A DNA stretch of 5,557 nt from Candidatus Saccharimonadota bacterium. GTDB taxonomy: Bacteria; Patescibacteriota; Saccharimonadia; QS-5-54-17. The position numbers were made by a program, and so were the translations under genes. The notes under the pieces are model-generated. The model ran no database searches and was not told the origin of the DNA. It was given only the letters and a program-made list of their open reading frames with translations. The stretch covers positions 1-5,557 of the forward strand of contig SLRF01000064.1 of the NCBI GenBank assembly GCA_007131065.1, read 5' to 3'. Positions 1 to 4,191 of this stretch are shown piece by piece. The stretch's first letter is position 1, and every line of letters starts with the position of its first letter.

Positions 1-1
1 A

Positions 2-169
2 GAGCTGGCTGAGAGAATGGACGTCTCCCACCGAGTGGTATATCGCGACGGCGAAGATGAGCAGACGATGCTGGATTTTGACCGCGACAGAGTTAATTTC
101 TGGATAGAAGACGGTGTGGTGGTCCAAGCACTGAGTGATTATGAGATGACACCGCAAGTGTTTGAATAA
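2..169 (+). CDS. I78/potato-inhibitor-I-like domain protein, C-terminal part (5'-truncated by window edge)
   Basis: The reading frame is open from base 2 and ends at TAA 167-169, giving the last 55 residues of a protein whose start lies outside the window. By eye it aligns without gaps to the C-terminal part of the product of the next gene (256-642), with about 24 of 55 residues identical. Shared blocks are LAE, HRV, RDGE, DF, NFW and EDGVV. The DF...R-x-N-F-W-x-EDGVV pattern resembles the core strand and loop of the I78/potato inhibitor I fold, a small serine-protease inhibitor fold. The two genes are therefore tandem duplicates that have diverged well. Whether this copy also has an N-terminal membrane anchor cannot be seen. 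Inhibitor activity is inferred from fold resemblance only. Confidence 0.75.
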   Translation, partial: ELAERMDVSHRVVYRDGEDEQTMLDFDRDRVNFWIEDGVVVQALSDYEMTPQVFE

Positions 170-181
170 TTATAGCGTGAC

Positions 182-200
182 GAGCGGGAGCGCTTTTTTT
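182..200 (+). terminator. Probable intrinsic terminator after the first I78-like gene
   Basis: A short stem AGCG (183-186) / CGCT (191-194) closes a GGAG loop and runs straight into seven T residues (194-200). It lies 13 bases after the stop codon at 167-169. An alternative outer arm AGCG at 174-177 could pair with the same CGCT. The stem is only 4-5 bp, so placement and the T-run carry most of the argument. Confidence 0.55.
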
Positions 201-210
201 ATGGTGCTTA

Positions 211-219
211 TGGTATATT
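211..219 (+). promoter_or_regulatory. Extended -10 promoter for the 256-642 gene
   Basis: TGG followed by TATATT (214-219) fits the extended -10 pattern TGn-TATAAT with one mismatch in the hexamer. No convincing -35 is present at the right distance, which is acceptable for an extended -10. It would start transcription near 226, about 30 bases before the ATG, and lies just after the upstream terminator. The two paralogues would then be separate transcription units. Confidence 0.45.
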
Positions 220-244
220 TAAGGGTAGGAATCCTAAAGTAATC

Positions 245-250
245 AGGAGA
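245..250 (+). promoter_or_regulatory. Shine-Dalgarno site for the 256-642 gene
   Basis: AGGAGA lies five bases before the ATG at 256. This fixes the start codon and gives the short cytoplasmic N-terminus expected of an anchored protein. Confidence 0.75.
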
Positions 251-255
251 ATAAA

Positions 256-642
256 ATGGAAGAACAATCAAAAGAACAAACAAACGCACAGCGATGGCTT
301 AGGCAGCCCTTAGCCTGGATAGCTGTATTCGTACTTATCGTAGCGGCTGTAGGATTGGTGTGGCACTTCGCACAAGAAGAGGACGCAGCCAACGGCAACG
401 GCGAACAGGTTGAAGAAACGGAAATCGAGGACAACACAGCTTACCTTGGATTAACCGAGGAAGAGGCTGGTGACCTAGCAGAGGAGGAGGGCCTAGAGCA
501 CCGAGTGATTAATCGCGACGGCGAAGCCCTGGTAGTAACTATGGACTTCCGACCCAACCGCCTAAACTTCTGGGTTGAAGATGGAGTAGTTATCGAAGTA
601 GCTACCGATGAGCAGCTCACCCCTGTCGAGGATCAGGAGTAG
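256..642 (+). CDS. Membrane-anchored I78/potato-inhibitor-I-like domain protein
   Basis: This 128-residue protein has a short charged N-terminus (residues 1-18, with R13 and R16), one hydrophobic segment (about 19-38), a very acidic linker (about 41-60) and a compact domain (about 61-118). The positive N-terminus before the hydrophobic segment predicts an N-in, C-out anchor, placing the domain outside the cell. The domain carries GLTEEEA at 65-71, RDGE at 87-90 and VTMDFRPNRLNF at 94-105, followed by EDGVV at 108-112. That series resembles the I78 peptidase-inhibitor family, small proteins that block serine proteases through an exposed loop. The preceding partial gene is a paralogue. Known: I78/I13 proteins inhibit proteases. 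Inferred: this pair sits on the cell surface and could protect it, or its host contact, from proteases. The family call is from pattern memory, so the function is tentative. Confidence 0.8.
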   Translation: MEEQSKEQTNAQRWLRQPLAWIAVFVLIVAAVGLVWHFAQEEDAANGNGEQVEETEIEDNTAYLGLTEEEAGDLAEEEGLEHRVINRDGEALVVTMDFRPNRLNFWVEDGVVIEVATDEQLTPVEDQE

Positions 643-648
643 CTAAAC

Positions 649-697
649 TACAGGGTTTAGGATTCAGGATATAGGAACTAGTTGTTAGGTTTTAGTA
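649..697 (+). repeat. Degenerate heptamer array, site A (telomere-like GGGTTTA units)
   Basis: Between the convergent 256-642 gene and rnpA the plus strand reads in steps of seven: GGGTTTA (653), GGATTCA (660), GGATATA (667), GGAACTA (674), GTTGTTA (681), GGTTTTA (688). The periodicity runs across the rnpA stop codon (678-680) into its last codons. Bases 649-670 are identical to 3871-3892. Confidence 0.8.
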
Positions 698-1028
698 GGT
701 TGGCGCGGTTAAGGGTCTTCTCTAGGTCGTTGCCGATTTGGGAGCTATCTTGATCGATAGCTTGGTGGCGCACCATGATGACTATATCCACTCCCCCGTC
801 TAGCCTAGCGAGCAGTTCGCGCATCTGCGCATAGAACCGCCTCCTGAGGCGGTTGCGTACCACTGCCTTTTTCGAGACCTTTGTACTTACCACTATGCCT
901 ACCCTGGGATGACCCAGGTTATTACGAGCGTGCTTAATACTAAAAGAGCGCGCATGCACAGTGCTACCCTTCTTATACATGCGGGCGAAATCGCTACGAC
1001 GGCGGAGGCGGTATTTGCGGGATAACAT
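678..1028 (-). CDS. rnpA: Ribonuclease P protein component
   Basis: This 116-residue basic protein is the protein subunit of RNase P. It binds the catalytic RNA and helps it remove 5' leaders from precursor tRNAs in the cytoplasm. The N-terminus has the family pattern of basic residues followed by RSDF (11-14), then a K-K-G turn (19-21). The hallmark RNR motif is at 58-60, inside VSKKAVVRNRLRRR (51-64). DIVIMVR (81-87) is the late beta strand typical of the family. Length is normal. The ATG at 1028 gives the expected MLSRKYRLRR start. The leader upstream has no Shine-Dalgarno site, because it is the C-rich strand of repeat array B. The last residues (LLKPNN) are encoded within repeat array A, so the C-terminus may have been altered by it. 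rpmH is on the same strand but about 1.06 kb upstream, with an oppositely oriented gene between them. No yidC follows. Confidence 0.95.
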   Translation of the reverse strand: MLSRKYRLRRRSDFARMYKKGSTVHARSFSIKHARNNLGHPRVGIVVSTKVSKKAVVRNRLRRRFYAQMRELLARLDGGVDIVIMVRHQAIDQDSSQIGNDLEKTLNRANLLKPNN

Positions 1029-1030
1029 AT

Positions 1031-1103
1031 GGCTAGGATATAGGGTTTAGGGTTTAGGGTACAGTTCAGGAAATAGGATTTAGGGTATAGGGGCTGGTAT
1101 ACA
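1031..1103 (+). repeat. Degenerate heptamer array, site B (largest; telomere-like)
   Basis: Between rnpA and the divergent membrane-protein gene the plus strand reads GGATATA (1036), GGGTTTA (1043), GGGTTTA (1050), GGGTACA (1057), a five-base unit GTTCA (1064), GGAAATA (1069), GGATTTA (1076), GGGTATA (1083), GGGGCTG (1090), GTATACA (1097). Phase is strict apart from the one 5-mer. GGGTTTA is the unit of plant-type telomeres, but the array is degenerate and internal. Bases 1075-1090 equal 3888-3903. Confidence 0.85.
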
Positions 1104-1126
1104 AGGCGTGGAGTGATAGTTATAGT
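1098..1126 (+). promoter_or_regulatory. Candidate promoter for the DUF3137-like gene
   Basis: TATACA (1098-1103, four of six matches to the -35 consensus) and TATAGT (1121-1126, five of six matches to the -10) are 17 bases apart. Transcription would start near 1133, about 13 bases before ATG 1146. The -35 overlaps the last unit of repeat array B. If real, this promoter excludes the upstream GTG at 1113 as the start. Confidence 0.35.
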
Positions 1127-1145
1127 ATTGATAACAATCACTCTT

Positions 1146-1973
1146 ATGAAAAAAGCTATAGATACACTAAAAAATATACCCCTATCTCTTAGGGTCGCGT
1201 CTGCGGTCGGAGGAATATTGCTACTGCTTGTTTTGGTTGGTGAATACCCCGTACTATACCCGCTTGTACTAGCACTCCCCGCCATCCTGGTGATGGTTTT
1301 CACCCACCACTACACCGGGGTGCTCTCCCAGAAGAGATGGTCAAAAGCGCGCAAAGTGCTGCATAACTTCGCTCTAGAGCACGGCGGAGTTACGAATATT
1401 TCTTTCGAGCCGGAAGAATTTATATCGACCGTCAACAGAATAGGCAACCTGAAGAGGATCGGCAATATAGTGTTGGTTAATATCGGAGATAGACAGTACC
1501 GAATATTCAATACTAATCTGGATATACGAAAAAGTAATGCTCGGAATGTAATTCGTACGCAATTTACAGTGTTTGAACTACGGCTACAATCGTCCATGCC
1601 CCATATCTATATTGACTCTCAGCACAACCACCTGGGGCGCTCTCACCTCATTGGCGGCTATTTTGAATCTGCGGAGCGCGTGCGACTAGAGGGCGGCTTC
1701 GAGAATGATTTCATTATTTACGCAGACAAACAAAACCTATTGGATGTCTGGGATATACTTTCGCCGGATATTATGGAGTTTCTGCAGTCGCAAGGCAAAG
1801 ACTTTAATGTAGAGATAATTAACGATCGTCTCTACATATTAAAGCCGAAGCTCGTACTTAGTAGCGTCGAGCTAGAACGCTACTTACAAACTATCGAGGT
1901 CATCACTGATCGTCTTCAGCCTCGACTGGATAGCTATAAATCTAGTAGCCTGGAAACATCCGGTATGTATTAA
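1146..1973 (+). CDS. DUF3137-like membrane protein of unknown function
   Basis: This is a 275-residue protein from the ATG at 1146. It has a basic N-terminus (MKK...), two hydrophobic segments (about 16-33 and 36-54), a basic stretch (SQKRWSKARK, 61-70) and a soluble domain to the end. The charge pattern puts both termini in the cytoplasm. The part from about 178 to 234 has the pattern v-x-LE-x-x-F-x-x-x-F-x-I/V-Y-A, then LSPDIMEFL, then a DRLYIL strand. That is what I recall of the DUF3137 family, whose function is unknown. A GTG at 1113 with AAGG six bases upstream would add 11 hydrophobic residues. I prefer 1146 because its N-terminus looks natural and a candidate promoter overlaps the GTG. 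The gene lies on the opposite strand between rnpA and rpmH, flanked by repeat array B and a hairpin, which suggests insertion into that pair. The coding call is firm and the family call moderate. Confidence 0.8.
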   Translation: MKKAIDTLKNIPLSLRVASAVGGILLLLVLVGEYPVLYPLVLALPAILVMVFTHHYTGVLSQKRWSKARKVLHNFALEHGGVTNISFEPEEFISTVNRIGNLKRIGNIVLVNIGDRQYRIFNTNLDIRKSNARNVIRTQFTVFELRLQSSMPHIYIDSQHNHLGRSHLIGGYFESAERVRLEGGFENDFIIYADKQNLLDVWDILSPDIMEFLQSQGKDFNVEIINDRLYILKPKLVLSSVELERYLQTIEVITDRLQPRLDSYKSSSLETSGMY

Positions 1974-2000
1974 TCCGCTTAGTGAGTAAGTCGTTTGCCA

Positions 2001-2021
2001 CAGCACCAACATGTGGTGCTG
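2001..2021. terminator. Strong hairpin between the DUF3137-like gene and rpmH, possible terminator
   Basis: CAGCACCA (2001-2008) and TGGTGCTG (2014-2021) form a perfect 8-bp stem with a 5-base loop, 28 bases past the stop of the plus-strand gene. Plus-strand sequence after it is GC-rich for 11 bases and then T-rich (2034-2043), so it is not a textbook intrinsic terminator. The minus-strand side, where rpmH would end, has no T-run. It most likely ends or protects one of the two convergent transcripts. Confidence 0.45.
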
Positions 2022-2089
2022 GACTGCGCTCGCTTTTCTGTTTGACACGACTTTCTTAACAATCGGTGCTACCTACTGAGCTGGGCGCT

Positions 2090-2227
2090 TTAATGTGTAA
2101 GACGCTTGCGGCCTTTGGCGCGGCGGCGGCGGAGGATGTTACGGCTTTGGCGGGTTTTCATACGCGCAAAGAAGCCGTGTTCGCGGGCGCGGTGTCTTTT
2201 CTTGGGTTGATACGTTCGCTTAGGCAT
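2090..2227 (-). CDS. rpmH: Large ribosomal subunit protein bL34
   Basis: On the minus strand an ATG at 2227 opens a 45-residue, very basic protein ending at TAA 2092-2090. It starts MPKRTYQPKKRHRAREHGF and contains FFARMKTR, then a run RRRRAKGRKRL near the C-terminus. This is the invariant layout of bL34, a 44-46 residue protein of the large ribosomal subunit near the exit-tunnel side. The Arg/Lys content and the AKGRKRL ending make the call secure despite the small size. It is divergent from dnaA across the origin region, as in most bacteria. Its usual partner rnpA is on the same strand, but a 1-kb insert separates them, so the two cannot form the usual tight operon. A weak GAGAG purine stretch precedes the start. 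The plus-strand reading frame over the same bases is a shadow of this gene. Confidence 0.97.
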   Translation of the reverse strand: MPKRTYQPKKRHRAREHGFFARMKTRQSRNILRRRRAKGRKRLTH

Positions 2228-2269
2228 ACTAGCTCTCTCTTTAGTGAAGTATATTTATAAACTCGTCTA

Positions 2270-2297
2270 ATATTACCACAGCCCCCTGGTGAGTAAA
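2270..2297 (-). promoter_or_regulatory. Candidate rpmH promoter
   Basis: On the minus strand TTTACT (2297-2292, four of six matches to the -35) and TAATAT (2275-2270) are 16 bases apart. The second is preceded by TGG in an extended -10 position. The predicted start is near 2263, about 36 bases before rpmH. The -10 is a weak match. Confidence 0.3.
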
Positions 2298-2329
2298 AAC
2301 GTACAAAATTTTGTCTCTATTTACCAGGG
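2284..2329. repeat. Inverted repeat CCCTGGT / ACCAGGG in the rpmH-dnaA gap
   Basis: CCCTGGT (2284-2290) and ACCAGGG (2323-2329) are perfect 7-base inverted copies around a 32-base AT-rich centre. Each arm is next to a TTTAC motif pointing the same way on its own strand (minus 2297-2293; plus 2320-2324). The symmetry suggests a two-site operator or looping element, or an imperfect hairpin in the transcript. Confidence 0.5.
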
Positions 2330-2363
2330 TGTTTACTGGGTGGGTAATCGCGTTTACGGGTGG
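2320..2363 (+). repeat. Three direct TTTAC...GGGTGG repeats upstream of dnaA
   Basis: TTTACCAGGGTG (2320-2331), TTTACTGGGTGG (2332-2343) and TTTACGGGTGG (2353-2363) are close direct repeats. The first two abut and the third follows after nine bases. The third runs directly into the TATAAT element at 2364. They do not match the DnaA box. They resemble iterons or binding sites for an unknown regulator of dnaA or the origin. Confidence 0.65.
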
Positions 2364-2369
2364 TATAAT
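2361..2369 (+). promoter_or_regulatory. Perfect extended -10 element upstream of dnaA
   Basis: TGG plus TATAAT (2364-2369) is an exact match to the extended -10 consensus. The -35 position (2341-2346, TGGGTA) is poor. Transcription would start near 2376 and cross all three DnaA boxes before reaching dnaA, so it could act as a DnaA-repressed dnaA promoter or as an origin-activating transcript. The AT-rich bases may instead matter only for unwinding. Confidence 0.4.
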
Positions 2370-2397
2370 ATATTTTTTCTACACACTTGGCAATGGT

Positions 2398-2406
2398 TTA
2401 TCCACA
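2398..2406 (+). promoter_or_regulatory. DnaA box, exact consensus
   Basis: TTATCCACA matches the nine-base DnaA-box consensus (TTATNCACA) exactly, 132 bases upstream of dnaA and just downstream of the AT-rich stretch. Confidence 0.85.
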
Positions 2407-2431
2407 GATTTAACAGATAGAGCGTGTAAAC

Positions 2432-2440
2432 TGTGGAAAA
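2432..2440 (-). promoter_or_regulatory. DnaA box, one mismatch
   Basis: The minus strand reads TTTTCCACA, one base from TTATCCACA. It faces the exact box at 2398-2406. Confidence 0.65.
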
Positions 2441-2474
2441 AATCGTAGAGTTTTTGTGATTTCTATCACTGGGT

Positions 2475-2483
2475 TGTGGAAAA
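2475..2483 (-). promoter_or_regulatory. DnaA box, one mismatch
   Basis: The minus strand reads TTTTCCACA, the same variant as at 2432-2440 and 43 bases from it, about four helical turns. It lies just upstream of the candidate dnaA -35, which would allow autoregulation. Confidence 0.65.
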
Positions 2484-2489
2484 GCAAAA

Positions 2490-2518
2490 TTGAGCTTAGT
2501 ATACTTAGTACATATAAG
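2490..2518 (+). promoter_or_regulatory. Candidate dnaA promoter
   Basis: TTGAGC (2490-2495) and TATAAG (2513-2518) are 17 bases apart, four and five of six matches to the sigma-70-type consensus. The start would be near 2525, giving a leader of about 14 bases that still includes the Shine-Dalgarno site. An alternative -10, TATACT at 2500-2505, lacks a well-spaced -35. Confidence 0.45.
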
Positions 2519-2527
2519 TTGTTGGTT

Positions 2528-2533
2528 AGGAGG
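2528..2533 (+). promoter_or_regulatory. Shine-Dalgarno site that fixes the TTG start of dnaA
   Basis: AGGAGG is a full consensus site five bases before TTG 2539. No ATG or GTG in frame nearby would preserve the conserved N-terminus, so TTG is the supported start. Confidence 0.85.
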
Positions 2534-2538
2534 GCGCG

Positions 2539-3867
2539 TTGTCTGACGCATTATGGCAGGCTGTACTGGGCGAGATAGAAGTGACAATCCCCCGTGCAAG
2601 CTTTGCTACCTGGTTTCAGAACACTAGCCTGATAAAGCAAGAAAATGACGAGGTCGTCATAGGGGTTCCGAGCGTGTTCGCCAAAAGACAACTGGAAGAC
2701 AAATACCGACCGCTTTTAACCGACACGCTAAAGAAAAACGGCATTTCTCCTAAAGACATATCCTTTAGTATCCAGGCTCCACCTGAAGAGAAGTCTGCCC
2801 CTCAGCCCTCTACCGACTGGAGCGTACGCCCGCCACAAAGCAAAAAACCGACACCCGCTAACAACCTTAACTCTAAATACACCTTTGATAATTTCGTGGT
2901 CGGAGCTAGTAATGAACTAGCATATGCGGCCGCCCAGGCAATTACCAAAGATCCAGGCGGTAAATACAACCCCTTCTTTATTTACGGTGGCGTGGGACTG
3001 GGTAAAACTCACCTGTTACAGGCTATCGGTAATAAAATTATCGAGGGTAATCCGGAAGCGCATATCGTATATATAACTAGTGAGCAGTTCGCTACTGAAT
3101 TTATAGCCAGCATTTTGCGGAAGAAGACTTTTTCCGACCACTACCGACAAGCTGACGTATTAATAATCGACGATATGCAGTTTATCGCCGGCAAGGAAAA
3201 GACTGAAGAAGAGTTTTTCCACACCTTTAACGCCCTTCACCAAGCCAATAAGCAGATTATTATCTCCTCGGATAAACCGCCTAAATCCATACCTACCCTG
3301 GAAGAGAGGCTACGTAGCCGTTTCGAATGGGGTATGACCGCAGACATCCAGCCGCCGGATTTTGAGACGCGCATGGCGATCATCCAAACCAAGGCCAGCC
3401 AACACAATATGACCGTGTCTCCTGATGTTGGTGAGTTTTTGGCTACACACATCCAGTCCAACGTCCGTGAACTCGAAGGGGCGCTGACTAAAGTACTGGC
3501 GCATTGTGAGATGACTCAGCAGTCGCTATCGATCGAGGTTGTAGAGCAGATCATTGGAGCCACTCCGAATCGCAAGAGCCGGCTCACAGACAAGCAGATA
3601 GTCGATAAAACGGCTAAGTTCTTCGATATCGCAGCCGACGAGCTGATAGGCCCTAGGCGCGAGAAAACAATATCTCAGCCTCGGCAGATTGCTATGTATC
3701 TAATGCGCCAGGAGCTACATTTAAGCTTTCCGGCGATTGCTAAGGCGGTAGGTCGCAAAGACCACACCACGGCCATGCATTCTGTTAGTAAAATCGATGC
3801 GCAGATCCAGAAAGATTCGTCTATGCGACAAACTGTGATGCAGATTAAGGAGCATCTTTATGCATAG
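2539..3867 (+). CDS. dnaA: Chromosomal replication initiator protein DnaA
   Basis: This 442-residue AAA+ ATPase binds DnaA boxes and melts the origin to load the helicase. All four domains are visible. Domain I (about 1-75) begins with LWQAVLGEIE and contains the W-F motif at 25-26. A short Pro/Ser-rich linker (about 78-110) is domain II. The AAA+ core has Walker A GGVGLGKT (150-157), Walker B LIIDDMQF (208-215), sensor 1 IISSDKPP (241-248), the arginine-finger segment ERLRSRF (256-262, likely R261) and sensor 2 R310 in NVRELEGAL. Domain IV ends in the DNA-binding signature GRKDHTTAMHS (405-415), where many DnaA proteins have GGRDHTTV; the K-for-R and A-for-V variants may reflect this lineage. 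Length is normal. The TTG start with a strong ribosome site is a common way to limit DnaA output. DnaA boxes flank the gene on both sides, implying autoregulation. Confidence 0.98.
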   Translation: MSDALWQAVLGEIEVTIPRASFATWFQNTSLIKQENDEVVIGVPSVFAKRQLEDKYRPLLTDTLKKNGISPKDISFSIQAPPEEKSAPQPSTDWSVRPPQSKKPTPANNLNSKYTFDNFVVGASNELAYAAAQAITKDPGGKYNPFFIYGGVGLGKTHLLQAIGNKIIEGNPEAHIVYITSEQFATEFIASILRKKTFSDHYRQADVLIIDDMQFIAGKEKTEEEFFHTFNALHQANKQIIISSDKPPKSIPTLEERLRSRFEWGMTADIQPPDFETRMAIIQTKASQHNMTVSPDVGEFLATHIQSNVRELEGALTKVLAHCEMTQQSLSIEVVEQIIGATPNRKSRLTDKQIVDKTAKFFDIAADELIGPRREKTISQPRQIAMYLMRQELHLSFPAIAKAVGRKDHTTAMHSVSKIDAQIQKDSSMRQTVMQIKEHLYA

Positions 3868-3870
3868 AAA

Positions 3871-3903
3871 TACAGGGTTTAGGATTCAGGATTTAGGGTA
3901 TAG
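3871..3903 (+). repeat. Degenerate heptamer array, site C
   Basis: After the dnaA stop the plus strand reads GGGTTTA (3875), GGATTCA (3882), GGATTTA (3889), GGGTATA (3896). The first 22 bases (3871-3892) equal site A 649-670, and 3888-3903 equals site B 1075-1090, so C is a mosaic of the two. It begins four bases after the dnaA stop codon. Confidence 0.85.
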
Positions 3904-3983
3904 TTTTATGAAAAACATGGGTTATAAAGTGTTTTTGGGTGTGGGGATAAAGGTTGGAGAAACTGTGGAAGTTTTAGGTGATA

Positions 3984-3993
3984 TTGTGCACAA
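3984..3993. promoter_or_regulatory. Palindromic DnaA-box-like site
   Basis: TTGTGCACAA is its own reverse complement. Either strand gives TTGTGCACA, one base from TTATGCACA. It could bind DnaA from either side, or a different dimeric regulator. Confidence 0.4.
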
Positions 3994-4051
3994 ATTGTGT
4001 ACGAATTTCACCCCTTCTGACCTCTGTAAATACTTGTTTGGTGGCGTTAAT

Positions 4052-4073
4052 TTTGTCCCCGCTTTGTCCCCGC
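4052..4073 (+). repeat. Perfect 11-bp tandem repeat in the dnaA-dnaN gap
   Basis: TTTGTCCCCGC occurs twice back to back (4052-4062, 4063-4073) and is followed by a partial third start, TTTATGCGC. The GC-rich core contrasts with AT-rich surroundings. It does not match the DnaA box. The 11-base period would put two bound proteins on one face of the helix. Confidence 0.8.
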
Positions 4074-4086
4074 TTTATGCGCAGGC

Positions 4087-4095
4087 TAATCCACA
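4087..4095 (+). promoter_or_regulatory. DnaA box, one mismatch
   Basis: TAATCCACA differs from TTATCCACA at one base. It has the same orientation as the pair at 4140-4157. Confidence 0.6.
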
Positions 4096-4139
4096 GGAAC
4101 GCCTGCAAATAAAGGGCTTTGGCGGGCATTTTCTAGCGA

Positions 4140-4157
4140 CTGTCCACAGTATGCACA
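4140..4157 (+). promoter_or_regulatory. Two abutting DnaA boxes upstream of dnaN
   Basis: CTGTCCACA (4140-4148, two mismatches) and GTATGCACA (4149-4157, one mismatch) touch without a gap in the same orientation. The AT-rich segment to the dnaN start follows. Adjacent boxes beside AT-rich DNA are what one expects next to an unwinding element. Confidence 0.55.
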
Positions 4158-4186
4158 GGACCAATAACAACAACGAAGTAATATAT

Positions 4187-4191
4187 AAGGA
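4187..4191 (+). promoter_or_regulatory. Shine-Dalgarno site for dnaN
   Basis: AAGGA lies nine bases before ATG 4201, a slightly long but usable spacing. It sits inside AT-rich DNA that also contains -10-like TATATA (4182-4187) without a clear -35. Confidence 0.55.

Larger units (their letters stand above)
2228..2538. other. rpmH-dnaA intergenic region, probable oriC (first half)
   Basis: This 311-base gap between divergent rpmH and dnaA has no plausible gene. It holds three DnaA boxes (2398-2406 exact, 2432-2440 and 2475-2483 one mismatch each), an AT-rich stretch (2364-2380) that could serve as an unwinding element, the TTTAC...GGGTGG repeat cluster (2320-2363), and promoter candidates in both directions. 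In many bacteria oriC lies beside dnaA with this kind of box cluster. Origin activity is inferred. Confidence 0.7.

Noticed and set aside
227..235. Short palindrome AGGAATCCT before the I78-like gene
   Set aside because: Four base pairs with one central base; too short to separate from chance, and no second copy is seen.
899..1303. Minus-strand reading frame of 134 codons
   Set aside because: It overlaps rnpA in another frame, crosses array B and overlaps the start of the DUF3137-like gene; its composition has no protein-like pattern.
2030..2088. tRNA-like sequence on the minus strand after rpmH (GCGCCCA, then GCTCAGTAGGTAGC, then a 5-bp stem)
   Set aside because: The D-arm-like stretch (2068-2081) is striking and CGATT/AGTCG can pair (2048-2065). 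But the acceptor arm has no 3' partner, there is no T-loop GTTCRANTC, the D-stem does not close and the anticodon loop would have eight bases. At most it is a decayed remnant.
2066..2260. Plus-strand reading frame of 64 codons
   Set aside because: It is the antisense of rpmH, whose bL34 sequence on the minus strand is unmistakable.
2354..2599. Minus-strand reading frame of 81 codons over the origin region and dnaA start
   Set aside because: It covers DnaA boxes and promoter elements and runs antisense into dnaA; no family resemblance.
649..3903. Heptamer arrays as true chromosome telomeres or a CRISPR array
   Set aside because: The arrays are short, degenerate and internal between genes with no break in gene content, so they are not ends. 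Units are seven bases with no spacers, so they are not CRISPR.
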